Of a DNA stretch of 64,000 nucleotides, positions 26,451 through 35,533 are shown piece by piece. The notes below the pieces were generated by a model. The model searched no databases. It saw only the letters and a program-made list of their open reading frames with translations, and was not told the DNA's origin. The stretch's first letter is position 1. Each line of letters opens with the position of its first letter. Where the stretch lies: contig JBBDNK010000011.1 of NCBI GenBank assembly GCA_040877625.1, positions 62,001-126,000 of the forward strand, written 5' to 3'. The position numbers and the translations under genes were made by a program. Source of the DNA: Methylonatrum sp040877625 (GTDB lineage: Bacteria; Pseudomonadota; Gammaproteobacteria; Nitrococcales; Aquisalimonadaceae).

Positions 26451-27176
26451 TCACCTTAATACCACCGTATTCTCCAGCCTCGCCAGGTCATTCACCACCC
26501 GCCAGCGGCCGCCGCTGTCCTCCACGCGCTGCTGCCAACCGGCCAGGCGCTGCTGATACGCCTGCGGGTTGTTATTGTCGCTGCGCTGACGTTTCACGTT
26601 AACCGCGACCACCTGCACCTCATTCAGCTTCACCGGCGCTTCGCGGTTCAGCCAGGGTGGAAGGTCTTCATGCAGATCGGACAGTATGAATAGATACCTC
26701 TGCCCGGCATTGGTCTCGACCAGATAGTCGGTTGCCAGCAGCACGCCGCCGGTGATGTCGCTGTGGTGACTGGGCACGCTGAAGCGCCCGACGAAGGCGT
26801 CCAGCTGCGCCTTCACCTCCCGCTTCTGCTGGTTTGCCGCGCTGGGCCGGTGGTCGAAGGTCATGCGGGCAATGATGTTTCGTTCCGTGAAGCTGCTGTT
26901 GTCGATGAAGGCAATCGCCAGCGAGTCGCCACTGTTCAGGTTTGCCAGCAGGTAGTTGCTCAGCGTCCGCGCCTTCTCCAGCTCTCCAGCGTAGTCGCTG
27001 GAGATATCAATCAGCACAAAGGCCGCTCGGCTGTTGTTCGCCGGTTCACCGCAGCCAAGCAACAACATGATAAGGAAGGCGATAACCGCCAGCCACAGCT
27101 TGCGCCAGCGCGCGTTCTGGCGACTATTCCGCTGGGGCTCATGCAGGGCGCGCAGTTCAGCATTGATGGTGGTCAT
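26451..27176 (-). CDS. Membrane-anchored von Willebrand A-like protein
   Basis: The 241-residue protein has one N-terminal hydrophobic segment (about 28-42, LWLAVIAFLIMLLLGC) after a basic 27-residue leader. It could be a transmembrane anchor or an atypical lipobox (LLLGC). The rest resembles a von Willebrand A domain: FVLIDISSDYAGEL supplies a DxSxD variant of the metal-site motif, HSDITGG gives the Thr position, and YLFILSDLHEDLP the Asp position. GAGG precedes the ATG by eight bases. It starts three bases after the coiled-coil membrane protein gene and must be cotranscribed with it. No exact family is known to me. Confidence 0.75.
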   Translation of the reverse strand: MTTINAELRALHEPQRNSRQNARWRKLWLAVIAFLIMLLLGCGEPANNSRAAFVLIDISSDYAGELEKARTLSNYLLANLNSGDSLAIAFIDNSSFTERNIIARMTFDHRPSAANQQKREVKAQLDAFVGRFSVPSHHSDITGGVLLATDYLVETNAGQRYLFILSDLHEDLPPWLNREAPVKLNEVQVVAVNVKRQRSDNNNPQAYQQRLAGWQQRVEDSGGRWRVVNDLARLENTVVLR

Positions 27177-27179
27177 GGC

Positions 27180-28697
27180 TCAGGCCTCCCTTGCAGCGAG
27201 CGACACGTCTTCCGCCGGCTCTTCGTTCACCGGGTTGCGGCGGCGCGCCGACTTGGCCGATTTGCTCTCGGATACATCGTCGGACGGTTCGGCATGGCGC
27301 CGCGACGGGTTCTCCCGACCATGCCTGATCAGGCGCTCTATGCTCAGCGGCAGCATGATAAACAGGTCGTAAAGGCTGACCAGCATCTTGCTCAGGTGAT
27401 TGGCCATGCCGCCGATCAGCCGCACCGTCAGGCGTAGCGTGCGCAGCGCGCCCAGCACGACGAGGCCGAGCACCGTGCGCAGTGAGTGCACGAAGGCTTC
27501 CAGCGGTATCGCCACGAAAGCAAGCGCGAACGGCAGAACAAAGCCCAGCACCAGCTGCCCTATGGATGGAATCCAGCGGAACTGCGCGTCGGCTACCGCC
27601 GCACCGGCCAGCGACTGCTGCAGGGCTTCGCGGTCCAGGGCAAGCAGATCACGCATATACGCCAGCGACGCTTCGATGCTGGCAAAGATCACCAGGATGG
27701 TGAATGCGGCAATCGCCATGCGCTTGCGCATCCTGTCATCCATGCTGCCGATCATCGGGAACAGGCGGGTTATCTGCAGCGCTTCGAGCAGGAACAGGCC
27801 CATGGTGATTTCCACCATGATAATGACCAGTGCGGCAATGTCTGAAGTCCGTACGGAGCCGATATGACTGGCGCCGCCGACCATCTCCGACATCGGCAGG
27901 GCAATCAGATGAAAGTTGATGATGCCACCGAAGGTCGCAATGATGAGCACGAGCGTGGCGATGAAGAACTGCGTCAGCGACGACGCAGTCAGCGCGTGCA
28001 CGGCCTTGTCCTCCACCTTGCGCATGCTTTCGTAATCCGCCATCTGGCGGTCGATGACCTTGGCACGATCTTCCAGGCCGGTAATCGTCTTGTGCACTTT
28101 CTCCAGCGTGTGATTCAGCGTGCGCCATTCCGGCTGCATGCCGCTCAGAATCTTGTGCCGTTCATTCACGCTCTTCTGGTAGGCCTTCAGGGTCTCTTCG
28201 TGGGAGTTCTCCACCACCTCCTTGATGTTGTCGAGAATTTTCGTTACCGCCGGGTCGCCCGAGCTGGGCAGGGCCGAGATGGTTTCCACGAGTTCCGCCC
28301 AGGCCGGCGGCAGCGGCGCATTGTCTGTCGCCGCGTGATAATCTTCTTCGATTTTCTGCAATGTATCCGCCAGCTTGCGGTGCAAACCTGGATATTGGCT
28401 GAGATCACGCTCAACAATGGTATTAACGCGATTGAACTCGCGCTCGATGGCCTTTTCCGTGGCTTCTCGGCCCATTGCGAGAAGTACATCACGGTTACGC
28501 ACCATGACCCGCTGCTCCAATTGGCGGATGCTTGCCGACGCCACGCGCAACGTGCCGTAAATGGCACGCCCGGTACCACGCAGCAATTGATGGGCATGCG
28601 GCCGCCCCAAGTACAGTATGACAATGGCAATGACCAGCCAGATAGCCAGCGATAGTGCCGGTGAGTCAGACCAGATATAGAGAATGTCAGTTAACAT
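27180..28697 (-). CDS. Multi-pass membrane protein with a long coiled-coil domain
   Basis: I do not recognise a named family for this 505-residue protein. One membrane helix (about residues 12-31) is followed by a long polar, helical and probably coiled-coil region (about 50-235, e.g. ATEKAIEREFNRVNTIVERDL, HTLEKVHKTITGLEDRAKVI). Four or five further hydrophobic segments lie between about 240 and 440, and the tail is Arg/Ser-rich and charged. The ATG at 28697 has AGGG eight bases upstream; the GTG three codons earlier does not. It heads a two-gene minus-strand operon with the vWA-like gene and diverges from the response regulator. Confidence 0.78.
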   Translation of the reverse strand: MLTDILYIWSDSPALSLAIWLVIAIVILYLGRPHAHQLLRGTGRAIYGTLRVASASIRQLEQRVMVRNRDVLLAMGREATEKAIEREFNRVNTIVERDLSQYPGLHRKLADTLQKIEEDYHAATDNAPLPPAWAELVETISALPSSGDPAVTKILDNIKEVVENSHEETLKAYQKSVNERHKILSGMQPEWRTLNHTLEKVHKTITGLEDRAKVIDRQMADYESMRKVEDKAVHALTASSLTQFFIATLVLIIATFGGIINFHLIALPMSEMVGGASHIGSVRTSDIAALVIIMVEITMGLFLLEALQITRLFPMIGSMDDRMRKRMAIAAFTILVIFASIEASLAYMRDLLALDREALQQSLAGAAVADAQFRWIPSIGQLVLGFVLPFALAFVAIPLEAFVHSLRTVLGLVVLGALRTLRLTVRLIGGMANHLSKMLVSLYDLFIMLPLSIERLIRHGRENPSRRHAEPSDDVSESKSAKSARRRNPVNEEPAEDVSLAAREA

Positions 28698-28834
28698 GAT
28701 GTTCACCCTGTGGTTGCGTTTTTGTGCGCTTTTACAGCTCCCTGGTTGGCGTCCCTGCCGTGACGATGAACAGAGTGTCGGTGGTGGCGGTGAAAAATCC
28801 GTGAGTAGATTCTGGCTGCAGGAGCACGTATTCC

Positions 28835-29644
28835 ATGGCCACGATTTTCTGGGTGGAAGACCAGTCGCACTGGATCGACAAGTTCAAACCCGTGCTTGAA
28901 GGCACGGTCTTTGACGACCGCCCGACCGAGGTGAAGGTGTTCAAGTTCGCCGAAGCCGCCTGTCAGCACATTCATCTGGCGGATGCCGGCAACGGCCCCG
29001 ATCTGGCGCTGCTCGACGCCAATATGAACGGCGACGATGCCGCCGGGTTTTCCGTCTCGCGGGCCCTGCAGCGCAAATGGCCCGGCCTGCCCATCATTTA
29101 TCTGTCCGAGCACAGCGGCACCGGAATCGAGCAGGAAGCCCTGGAGGCGAACGACGCGCAGGACTTCATTGCCAAGCATCAACGCAATATCGAGTCCGTG
29201 CTGTGCTGGCGCATCAAGGCCGTTCTGCGCCAGCACACCATGCGCCAGCCGGGGCGGCGGCCGGCCGGAGACGTCTTGCAGAGTGGAGATCTGACGCTGG
29301 ATACCACCACCTGGGAGATCTACTGGCAGGGCAGGAAACTGATGAACCCCGCCAATGGCAGGCGCCCGCTGGCGCCGACGCCGCGCAAGATCCTGCGCTA
29401 CCTGGTCGAAGCCTCGCCCCGGCCGCTACCCACCTGGCAGATAGCGGACAAACTGAATGCCGACCCGGAACGCTTCTCCTATGCCAACTACCGGCAACAC
29501 ATACGCACCCTGCGGCTCTCCTTCGATCAGGCCATGGGCGGCGAGGGGCGTTTTGTCGCCCTGTGCAAGGCCGGCGAAGGCATCGTCACCTTCGGTGACG
29601 AGGGCGCCTATTGCTGGAAACCGGCCAGTAGAGCGGACACATGA
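28835..29644 (+). CDS. Response regulator with OmpR/PhoB-like winged-helix output
   Basis: The 269-residue protein has a complete receiver domain: acidic pair Glu8/Asp9 (WVED), phospho-acceptor Asp61 (LALLDANMNG), Ser91 (IIYLSEHS) and Lys114 (FIAKH). Residues about 150-262 fit a winged helix-turn-helix (LTLDTTTWEIYWQGRKL, LAPTPRKILRYLVEA, NYRQHIRTLRLSF, FVALCKAGEGIVTF), so it is probably a DNA-binding regulator. AGGAG precedes the ATG. Its stop overlaps the kinase ATG by four bases. The intergenic region toward the membrane-protein gene (28698-28834) is the most obvious target. Confidence 0.85.
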   Translation: MATIFWVEDQSHWIDKFKPVLEGTVFDDRPTEVKVFKFAEAACQHIHLADAGNGPDLALLDANMNGDDAAGFSVSRALQRKWPGLPIIYLSEHSGTGIEQEALEANDAQDFIAKHQRNIESVLCWRIKAVLRQHTMRQPGRRPAGDVLQSGDLTLDTTTWEIYWQGRKLMNPANGRRPLAPTPRKILRYLVEASPRPLPTWQIADKLNADPERFSYANYRQHIRTLRLSFDQAMGGEGRFVALCKAGEGIVTFGDEGAYCWKPASRADT

Positions 29645-31269
29645 AAAGCGAGGCTGCTGAAGCACCTGATAGCCGAGTGCGGAAGGTCACCTTTCCCTGG
29701 CTGAGCGCGTTGGGCGGCTTGCTGGCGATCACCTACCTGCTGTTCACCACGGAGCCCGGGCTGGCCCGGTATTATGAGATACCCGCCGGCTGGTTCCAGT
29801 GGCAAGTGAAGTACGCGGTGCTCGGCCTGTTCATCCTGCTGCTGCTACTCGATCTGCGCCGTTACCGCCGCCAGCATGCGCGCCAGCACGCGGACCTGCA
29901 GCGCCTGCGCCATCAGGTCAATAGCCTATGGGAGAGCAAGAAGCAGCTACAGCTCAAGGCACACACGTACTCCGGGCATGCCGACAAGCTGAAGCTGTTC
30001 ATCAGTGACAAGTTGCTTGACTACATCGAATACGACGAGAAGTTTCTGCATTTCAAGAGCATCGCCGCCGAGGTGCGCCACAACGGCGTGATCAGTTTCG
30101 ACAAGGTGCAGACCGCACTGCAACGGGCGCTTGCAGCGGCGGACGCGCCAGCGGATGCACCGTCATCGTCACCCGATTACCAGGCAGCGCTCGACGCCAT
30201 GCGCTACCTGTGGGATCTGCTCGATCTGTCCACCGCCGACAATCTCGCCCTGCACATCGGCAATCTGCTGTGTGAGTGCGAGGAACACTACTACCAGCGC
30301 ATGCTGAACATCGAAGAAGCCGCGCCGCTGCCCTATGAGCCCGTGTATCCGCCACAGCGCGCCGCCTGGCGAGCCCTGGGGCTGGTACGCCACGAGCCTC
30401 TGCAGTTGCCGGTGAACGAGACCGAGTACACGCTGGACGATGGCCAGTGGCACGTCAGCCTGGCCCCGGTCGGTGAGCTGCTGGGCAATGAGAACCACCT
30501 GGTGCTGTTGCTGGAGAATCTGCTCAAGAACGCCCAGTTTTTCTCCAGTAAACGCGGTTACAGAGCGCCCTTTTCATCGATCGCCCTGACCCTGCGGGAA
30601 CAGCAGGGTCAGGCCTGCATCCGGGTATACAATCGCGGCCCGCATATCCGCGATGAAGACCGTCCTAGCCTGTTCCAGCTTGGCTTTTCCACCCGCCGCA
30701 TACGCGATCATCACGGCCGCGGCCTGGGCCTGTACTTCGTCAATGAGATCGTGAAAGGCTATGAAGGCCGCATCGCCGTGCACAACATTCAAACGCCGGA
30801 AACGCGCTACGCGGTTCGGATGGAACTGGACAATGAGGAGATCATCACTGAAATGATCGACGTGGTGCACAATGACGGTCAACCGCAGTGCCGCATCGCC
30901 AATGGCGAGCCGGTCGCAGTGCGGGAATGGACGCTCGGTGCACCCTTGCGCAACGTCGAAGTGAGCTCCACCGATGGTCAGGATACACAGCGCCTGAAAG
31001 GGTTTGCCACTAGAGGCAAGCAGAGCCATTTCGATCCCGGCCACCCTGAACGCCCACAATGGCAGATCGTCTATCAACCCCGGCGCAACGCCAACCGGCT
31101 GAGCTTCACCCCTCTGGATATCAGCGGCGTCGAGTTCGAGATACACCTGCCGACCGCACAACAGCGCCTGGACGGTAGCGAACTGGAGCAGGACGCGGAT
31201 ATCGACGCCGAAGTGGAACGGCTCGATGAACGCTTTCGCGCACAGGGGACGTATGACGCCGATGTCTGA
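29641..31269 (+). CDS. Atypical membrane sensor histidine kinase
   Basis: A 542-residue kinase with two membrane helices (about 19-37 and 56-72) and a coiled coil (80-115). The ATPase domain shows an N box with Asn297 (LLENLLKNAQFF), a G1-like YNRGPHI near 330-336 and a G2 box HGRGLGLYFVNEI at 358-370. The canonical dimerisation His box is not obvious; candidates are His138 and His146. The usual final ATPase strand seems to be GVEFEIHLP at about 496-504, so roughly 100 residues (395-490) look inserted. It is coupled to the response regulator by an ATGA overlap. Confidence 0.8.
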   Translation: MKSEAAEAPDSRVRKVTFPWLSALGGLLAITYLLFTTEPGLARYYEIPAGWFQWQVKYAVLGLFILLLLLDLRRYRRQHARQHADLQRLRHQVNSLWESKKQLQLKAHTYSGHADKLKLFISDKLLDYIEYDEKFLHFKSIAAEVRHNGVISFDKVQTALQRALAAADAPADAPSSSPDYQAALDAMRYLWDLLDLSTADNLALHIGNLLCECEEHYYQRMLNIEEAAPLPYEPVYPPQRAAWRALGLVRHEPLQLPVNETEYTLDDGQWHVSLAPVGELLGNENHLVLLLENLLKNAQFFSSKRGYRAPFSSIALTLREQQGQACIRVYNRGPHIRDEDRPSLFQLGFSTRRIRDHHGRGLGLYFVNEIVKGYEGRIAVHNIQTPETRYAVRMELDNEEIITEMIDVVHNDGQPQCRIANGEPVAVREWTLGAPLRNVEVSSTDGQDTQRLKGFATRGKQSHFDPGHPERPQWQIVYQPRRNANRLSFTPLDISGVEFEIHLPTAQQRLDGSELEQDADIDAEVERLDERFRAQGTYDADV

Positions 31270-31302
31270 GCCCAGACATCGCGGTAGAGAAACATGACGG
31301 CA

Positions 31303-32835
31303 CTAGTCGCGGCCGGACTGCGTAACGTCACCCGGCCCGATGACCTGGTTACGGCCCGTGTCCTTTGCCAGGTAGAGATTGCGGTCCGCCTCACGCATCA
31401 TCCGTTCCAGGTACTCATCGGATGCAAGATCGGAATCATCCCGCGGATGATGCACGAGTATGCCGATGCTGATGGTCACCCGAAGGATTGCACCCCTGGG
31501 CGTCGTAATGGGGGTTTCCGCAATCACCTTGCGCAGGCGCTCGGCGACTTCCCGCACGCGCACTTCGTCACATTCCGGTAACAGAACGGCAAACTCCTCG
31601 CCACCAATGCGCGCGAGCACATCCGTCGAACGAAGCTCTCCCAGCAGAAGCGTCACCGAATTTTGCAGAACCACATCGCCAACATCATGCCCATGCCCAT
31701 CGTTGATCGCCTTGAAGCGGTCGAGGTCTATCATCAGCAAAGCCAGAGGGGTCTGGTTCTTGCGCGCGCGCTCGATCTCGCGAGCGCCCGATTGCAGGAA
31801 GTAACGGCGGTTCGAAGCCCCCGTAAGAGGATCCGTGTGCGAGAGTGTCTCCAGGCGGGCATTGGCGTCTTCCAGTTCCCGCGTCCGCTCGGCAACCCTT
31901 GCTTCAAGGTCTGCCCGGGCGATCTCGGCGTCTCGCCAGAACAGGGCAATGGCGTATGTCATCAAATTCAGAATGAGAACGAGAGAGAGGTCCGTCAGGA
32001 AAAACCGATAGACCTCCTCCTGATTCGGGCTGTGACCCACCGTAGCCAGCCCCCAGAGTAGCGCCATCGATGTGGCGGAAACCATCAGGGCCGCCCATTT
32101 CGTCGGCATGCGCAAGGCGACCACGATATTGATCACGAACAGCAGGTACACCATCCCAAGCTGATCGCGAACAATGAATACGATGGCCGCCAACACCGCA
32201 TACGCGACAAACTCAAGGGCCTTCCGGCCAGGCAAACGGATGTCGGGATTCCGCAACCACAACAGGAGAGGCGGAGCGAGTGAAACCATGCCGATCAGAT
32301 CGGCAATGGCCATGGCATGCCAGATGAAAATCAGGTTCTGTAACGACGCGTCCGCCGCCACAACGTCCAGCAGACCGCCGAGCTGGCTGCCAAGCAGTTG
32401 AGGTACGGTCCCCACAACCGCGCCAAGCGGCATGGCGATCAGCGCAGCCATCAGGAATCGGGACGGCCGATCAAGGTACGCGTTACCCGCCAGGTGCCAG
32501 ATCCCCCAGGCGACCAGCATCGCTTCGAGGGCAGCCGAGAAGCCGATCAACAGCCCGCTGACTATACTGATCGCGTCTCCCTTGCCCGCAGCTATCAGGT
32601 CGGGCCAGGAGGCAGCGATGGAGACACCGAAAAGCAGCGGCGCGATTGGTAACCCGTATCGCAGCGCCAGCACAAGGCTGATGCCCGACGCCGGCCATAT
32701 CGGGCTGACCGCACCGCGAAGCCCGGCCACGTCACCGCCCCAGCGCGCGGTCAGATAATAGAGGAGCAGTAATCCGAGCAGTCGCCATGGATCAGCAACG
32801 AGGACTGCGGGGCGACGTTCCTGGACTTCCGACAA
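31303..32835 (-). CDS. MASE1-GGDEF diguanylate cyclase
   Basis: A 510-residue membrane enzyme that makes cyclic di-GMP. The N-terminal MASE1-type sensor has about eight membrane segments (e.g. AVSPIWPASGISLVLALRYG) up to about residue 300. A short coiled coil (AEIARADLEARVAERTRELEDANARLETL) leads to the GGDEF domain: LMIDLDRFKAINDGHGHDVGD and the active-site GGEEF. An RxxD inhibitory site (RSTD) lies five residues before GGEEF, so product inhibition is expected. The start is TTG at 32835, supported by GGAGG nine bases upstream. It converges with the kinase gene. Confidence 0.92.
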   Translation of the reverse strand: MSEVQERRPAVLVADPWRLLGLLLLYYLTARWGGDVAGLRGAVSPIWPASGISLVLALRYGLPIAPLLFGVSIAASWPDLIAAGKGDAISIVSGLLIGFSAALEAMLVAWGIWHLAGNAYLDRPSRFLMAALIAMPLGAVVGTVPQLLGSQLGGLLDVVAADASLQNLIFIWHAMAIADLIGMVSLAPPLLLWLRNPDIRLPGRKALEFVAYAVLAAIVFIVRDQLGMVYLLFVINIVVALRMPTKWAALMVSATSMALLWGLATVGHSPNQEEVYRFFLTDLSLVLILNLMTYAIALFWRDAEIARADLEARVAERTRELEDANARLETLSHTDPLTGASNRRYFLQSGAREIERARKNQTPLALLMIDLDRFKAINDGHGHDVGDVVLQNSVTLLLGELRSTDVLARIGGEEFAVLLPECDEVRVREVAERLRKVIAETPITTPRGAILRVTISIGILVHHPRDDSDLASDEYLERMMREADRNLYLAKDTGRNQVIGPGDVTQSGRD

Positions 32836-33013
32836 AGCGCGCTGCCTCCAACACGGGCTGGTTGCGCCAGAAGTTTCTATGCCTGTCTCTGCGCCGGAAC
32901 GGTCGACCCCGGTCTCTGCCGGATCACGATCCGGCAGCGTATGGCTACCGCCGTGCCCAGGCGGCCGTGCCCACTGTCTAAGTACAGATTAGTCGGCTAT
33001 CGCATTGCCGCAA

Positions 33014-33739
33014 TCAGGGAATCGGCACCGTTCCGCCCAAAGCCCGCATCTGGCTCAGAATCCAGCTTTGACGTTGACGGACGTAGCTTGACGGGGCGTC
33101 GACGCGCAAGCCTCTGGGGTTCGGCAGCACTGCCGCCAGCAGGGCCGCCTCGGCCGGCGTCAGGTGGGCCGCGGGCGTGCCGAAATAGTACAGGCTCGCG
33201 GCCTCGATACCGTAAATATCAGAGCCGAACTGGGCAATGTTCAGATAAACCTCAAGTATGCGACGCTTGGACCACAGCGTTTCGATCAACAACGTAAAGT
33301 AGGCTTCGATACCCTTGCGGACCATGCTGCGCCGCGGCCAGAGAAACAGATTCTTGGCCACCTGCTGACTGATGGTACTGGCACCGCGCAGGCGCCCGCC
33401 GCTGCGATAGTCGGCAATCGCGTTACCGAGCGACTGGAAATCGAAGCCCCAGTGATGGGGGAAGTGCTGGTCCTCCGAGGCCACCACAGCCAGAGCGGCC
33501 TGCGGGCTGATGTCAGCCCATGAAACCCATTGCTGCCGCACCGGCCCGATAGTCGGGTTGCCCGACGCCGACCAGTCATGCTGCAGCATGAAGGCGGATG
33601 TCGGAGGGTCAATCCAACGCAGGCTGAAGACGAGCAGGACGGTGGCGGCGATGACCGCAAGCAACGCCGTACCCGTCAGGTAAGCTACCCTCCTCCAGCA
33701 GAGAATCGATTTTCCCTTTCCTCGACCACGCCTTGCCAT
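33014..33739 (-). CDS. mtgA: Monofunctional biosynthetic peptidoglycan transglycosylase
   Basis: MtgA polymerises lipid II into glycan strands at the periplasmic face. The 241-residue GT51 protein has an N-terminal membrane anchor (about 17-40). The catalytic motif is EDQHFPHHWGFD, with the first Glu as the general base, followed by GASTISQQVAKNLFLWP, RKGIEAYFTLLIE and RILEVYLNIAQFG. Length fits MtgA and there is no transpeptidase domain. GAGGG precedes the ATG. Confidence 0.94.
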   Translation of the reverse strand: MARRGRGKGKSILCWRRVAYLTGTALLAVIAATVLLVFSLRWIDPPTSAFMLQHDWSASGNPTIGPVRQQWVSWADISPQAALAVVASEDQHFPHHWGFDFQSLGNAIADYRSGGRLRGASTISQQVAKNLFLWPRRSMVRKGIEAYFTLLIETLWSKRRILEVYLNIAQFGSDIYGIEAASLYYFGTPAAHLTPAEAALLAAVLPNPRGLRVDAPSSYVRQRQSWILSQMRALGGTVPIP

Positions 33740-33964
33740 TCAGTGCGTTCCCTCTTTTCCCATACCCGATCCAGCGCACGCCGGGCGGCGGCTATCGAAG
33801 GCTACCGCGCCCCCAATCAAACCACGCAAAGCGCAGTCCGATGTGTCTACAATACTGAACTCACACGCTGCCCCCCAGTGGGCGGCAAGTGAAATTGGCC
33901 GTGACCGTAGCTTACCCGGATCGCCGGCTCCTTGACGCTGCGTATCGGCCAGGATGGACTTAAC

Positions 33965-35470
33965 GTGACTGTTACCCGCACCGATGATCTTGATCTGTTA
34001 CTTCAGACCCTGCCGCCGCATTTGCAGCGGGTACTGGAGGCGCAGGCCGCCGACAGTCTGCTCGAGGTCGTCATGGACTTCGGGCGCTTACCGCAAGCCC
34101 GTTATCCCGGTAGCGCGGTCAATCTCACCGATACACCTGTCGCCCGTGAGGACATCGACCGGGTCGTACACGCGGTGGGCGAGTTCGGCGCCGACAACCG
34201 CGCCGGTATCCCCGGCACCCTGCACCGCATCTCCGCCATCCGTAACCGCAAGGGGCAGATCATCGGGCTGACGCTGCGGGTTGGTCGCGCCGTATTCGGC
34301 ACCATCGAACATATTCGCGATCAGGTCGAGGCCGGCAAAAGTGTCCTGCTGCTGGGGCCTCCCGGGGTCGGCAAGACCACCCGCCTGCGGGAAATTGCCC
34401 GTGTGTTGGCCGACGACTTCAACAAACGCGTGGTGGTGATCGATACCTCCAACGAAATTGCCGGCGACGGTGACGTGCCGCACCCTGCGATCGGCAACGC
34501 GCGGCGAATGCAGGTGGCGCATCCCGAGGCCCAGCATGCGGTAATGATCGAGGCAGTGGAAAATCACATGCCCGAGGTCATCGTGATCGATGAAATCGGC
34601 ACCGCCGCCGAGGCATTGGCGGCACGCACCATTGCCGAGCGGGGGGTGCAGCTTATCGGCACGGCGCATGGTAATACCCTGGAGAACCTCGTCCTCAACC
34701 CCACCCTGTCCGACCTCATCGGCGGCGTGCAGGTGGTGACCCTCTCCGACGACGAAGCACGCCTTCGCGGCACCCAGAAGACCGTATCCGAGCGCAAGGC
34801 GTCGCCGACCTTCCATGCCGTGGTGGAGCTTCTGGACCGCGAACAGCTCATCGTACACGTGGCGGCCTCAGCCGCCGTGGATAAGCTGCTCAGGGGCTTA
34901 CCGCCATCCGGGCAGCGACGTGGGGGCACGGAGGAGCCACCGCCACGCAGACGCGCGCCGACGCGCGAGGCAGCTGAACAACGGCGCATCCCGCTGCCTG
35001 GCGAACGCCCGCGACAGGTCGCAATCTACCCATACGCGATCAGCCGCGACCTGGTTGAACGGGTGATCCGCAGTCTGCGACTGGATGCTCGCACCGTTGC
35101 CCGGCCCGAGCAGGCCGATGCCATCATCGCCTTGCGTTCGCGTACGGACGACCTGCGCCTGCAGCGCATCCTTGGCATGAACGAGGCACCGGTTTACGAA
35201 ATCAAAAAGAACAGCACCGCGCAGATTCGACGCGTACTCCAGGGCGCCTTCCACGTTGTAAACGATATCGACGACGATGAACTGACCGCGGCTGTCCAGG
35301 AAGCGGAGCAAGCCGTACGCCAGGCACTGGAGACCCGCGAACCACAGGCGCTCCCGCCTCGCCCGCCCGCGGTTCGGGAGCTGCAGCACAGGGTTGTGGT
35401 ACGGCTTAACCTCTCTGCGGAAGGCGAAGGCACCGGCCCCCACCGCCACCTGGTCATCCACCCTGACTGA
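33965..35470 (+). CDS. Ycf45-like AAA ATPase with C-terminal R3H-like domain
   Basis: The 501-residue protein resembles the Ycf45/SpoIIIAA-like ATPases best known from cyanobacteria, plastids and Firmicutes. A Walker A GPPGVGKTT (about 131-139), a Walker B-like VIVIDEIG and a sensor-like LIGTAHGNTLENL are clear. A Pro/Arg-rich linker (about 320-355) leads to a C-terminal part ending QHRVVVRLNLSAEGEG..HRHLVIHP, which fits an R3H nucleic-acid-binding fold. The frame opens at a TTG (33932), but GTG 33965 has GGA upstream and matches the expected N-terminus. Function is unknown; a DNA- or RNA-linked role is inference. Confidence 0.82.
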   Translation: MTVTRTDDLDLLLQTLPPHLQRVLEAQAADSLLEVVMDFGRLPQARYPGSAVNLTDTPVAREDIDRVVHAVGEFGADNRAGIPGTLHRISAIRNRKGQIIGLTLRVGRAVFGTIEHIRDQVEAGKSVLLLGPPGVGKTTRLREIARVLADDFNKRVVVIDTSNEIAGDGDVPHPAIGNARRMQVAHPEAQHAVMIEAVENHMPEVIVIDEIGTAAEALAARTIAERGVQLIGTAHGNTLENLVLNPTLSDLIGGVQVVTLSDDEARLRGTQKTVSERKASPTFHAVVELLDREQLIVHVAASAAVDKLLRGLPPSGQRRGGTEEPPPRRRAPTREAAEQRRIPLPGERPRQVAIYPYAISRDLVERVIRSLRLDARTVARPEQADAIIALRSRTDDLRLQRILGMNEAPVYEIKKNSTAQIRRVLQGAFHVVNDIDDDELTAAVQEAEQAVRQALETREPQALPPRPPAVRELQHRVVVRLNLSAEGEGTGPHRHLVIHPD

Positions 35471-35533
35471 AGGCGTCACGCTAAAAATGGCCTAAGTTCT
35501 ATCCAGATATGGATCCGTAACCTGGCAGGCGCA

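Noticed and set aside
32974..32987. CTGT-N6-ACAG upstream of the MASE1-GGDEF gene, suggestive of a LexA box.
   Set aside because: The LexA consensus needs eight bases between the halves and no SOS gene is nearby.
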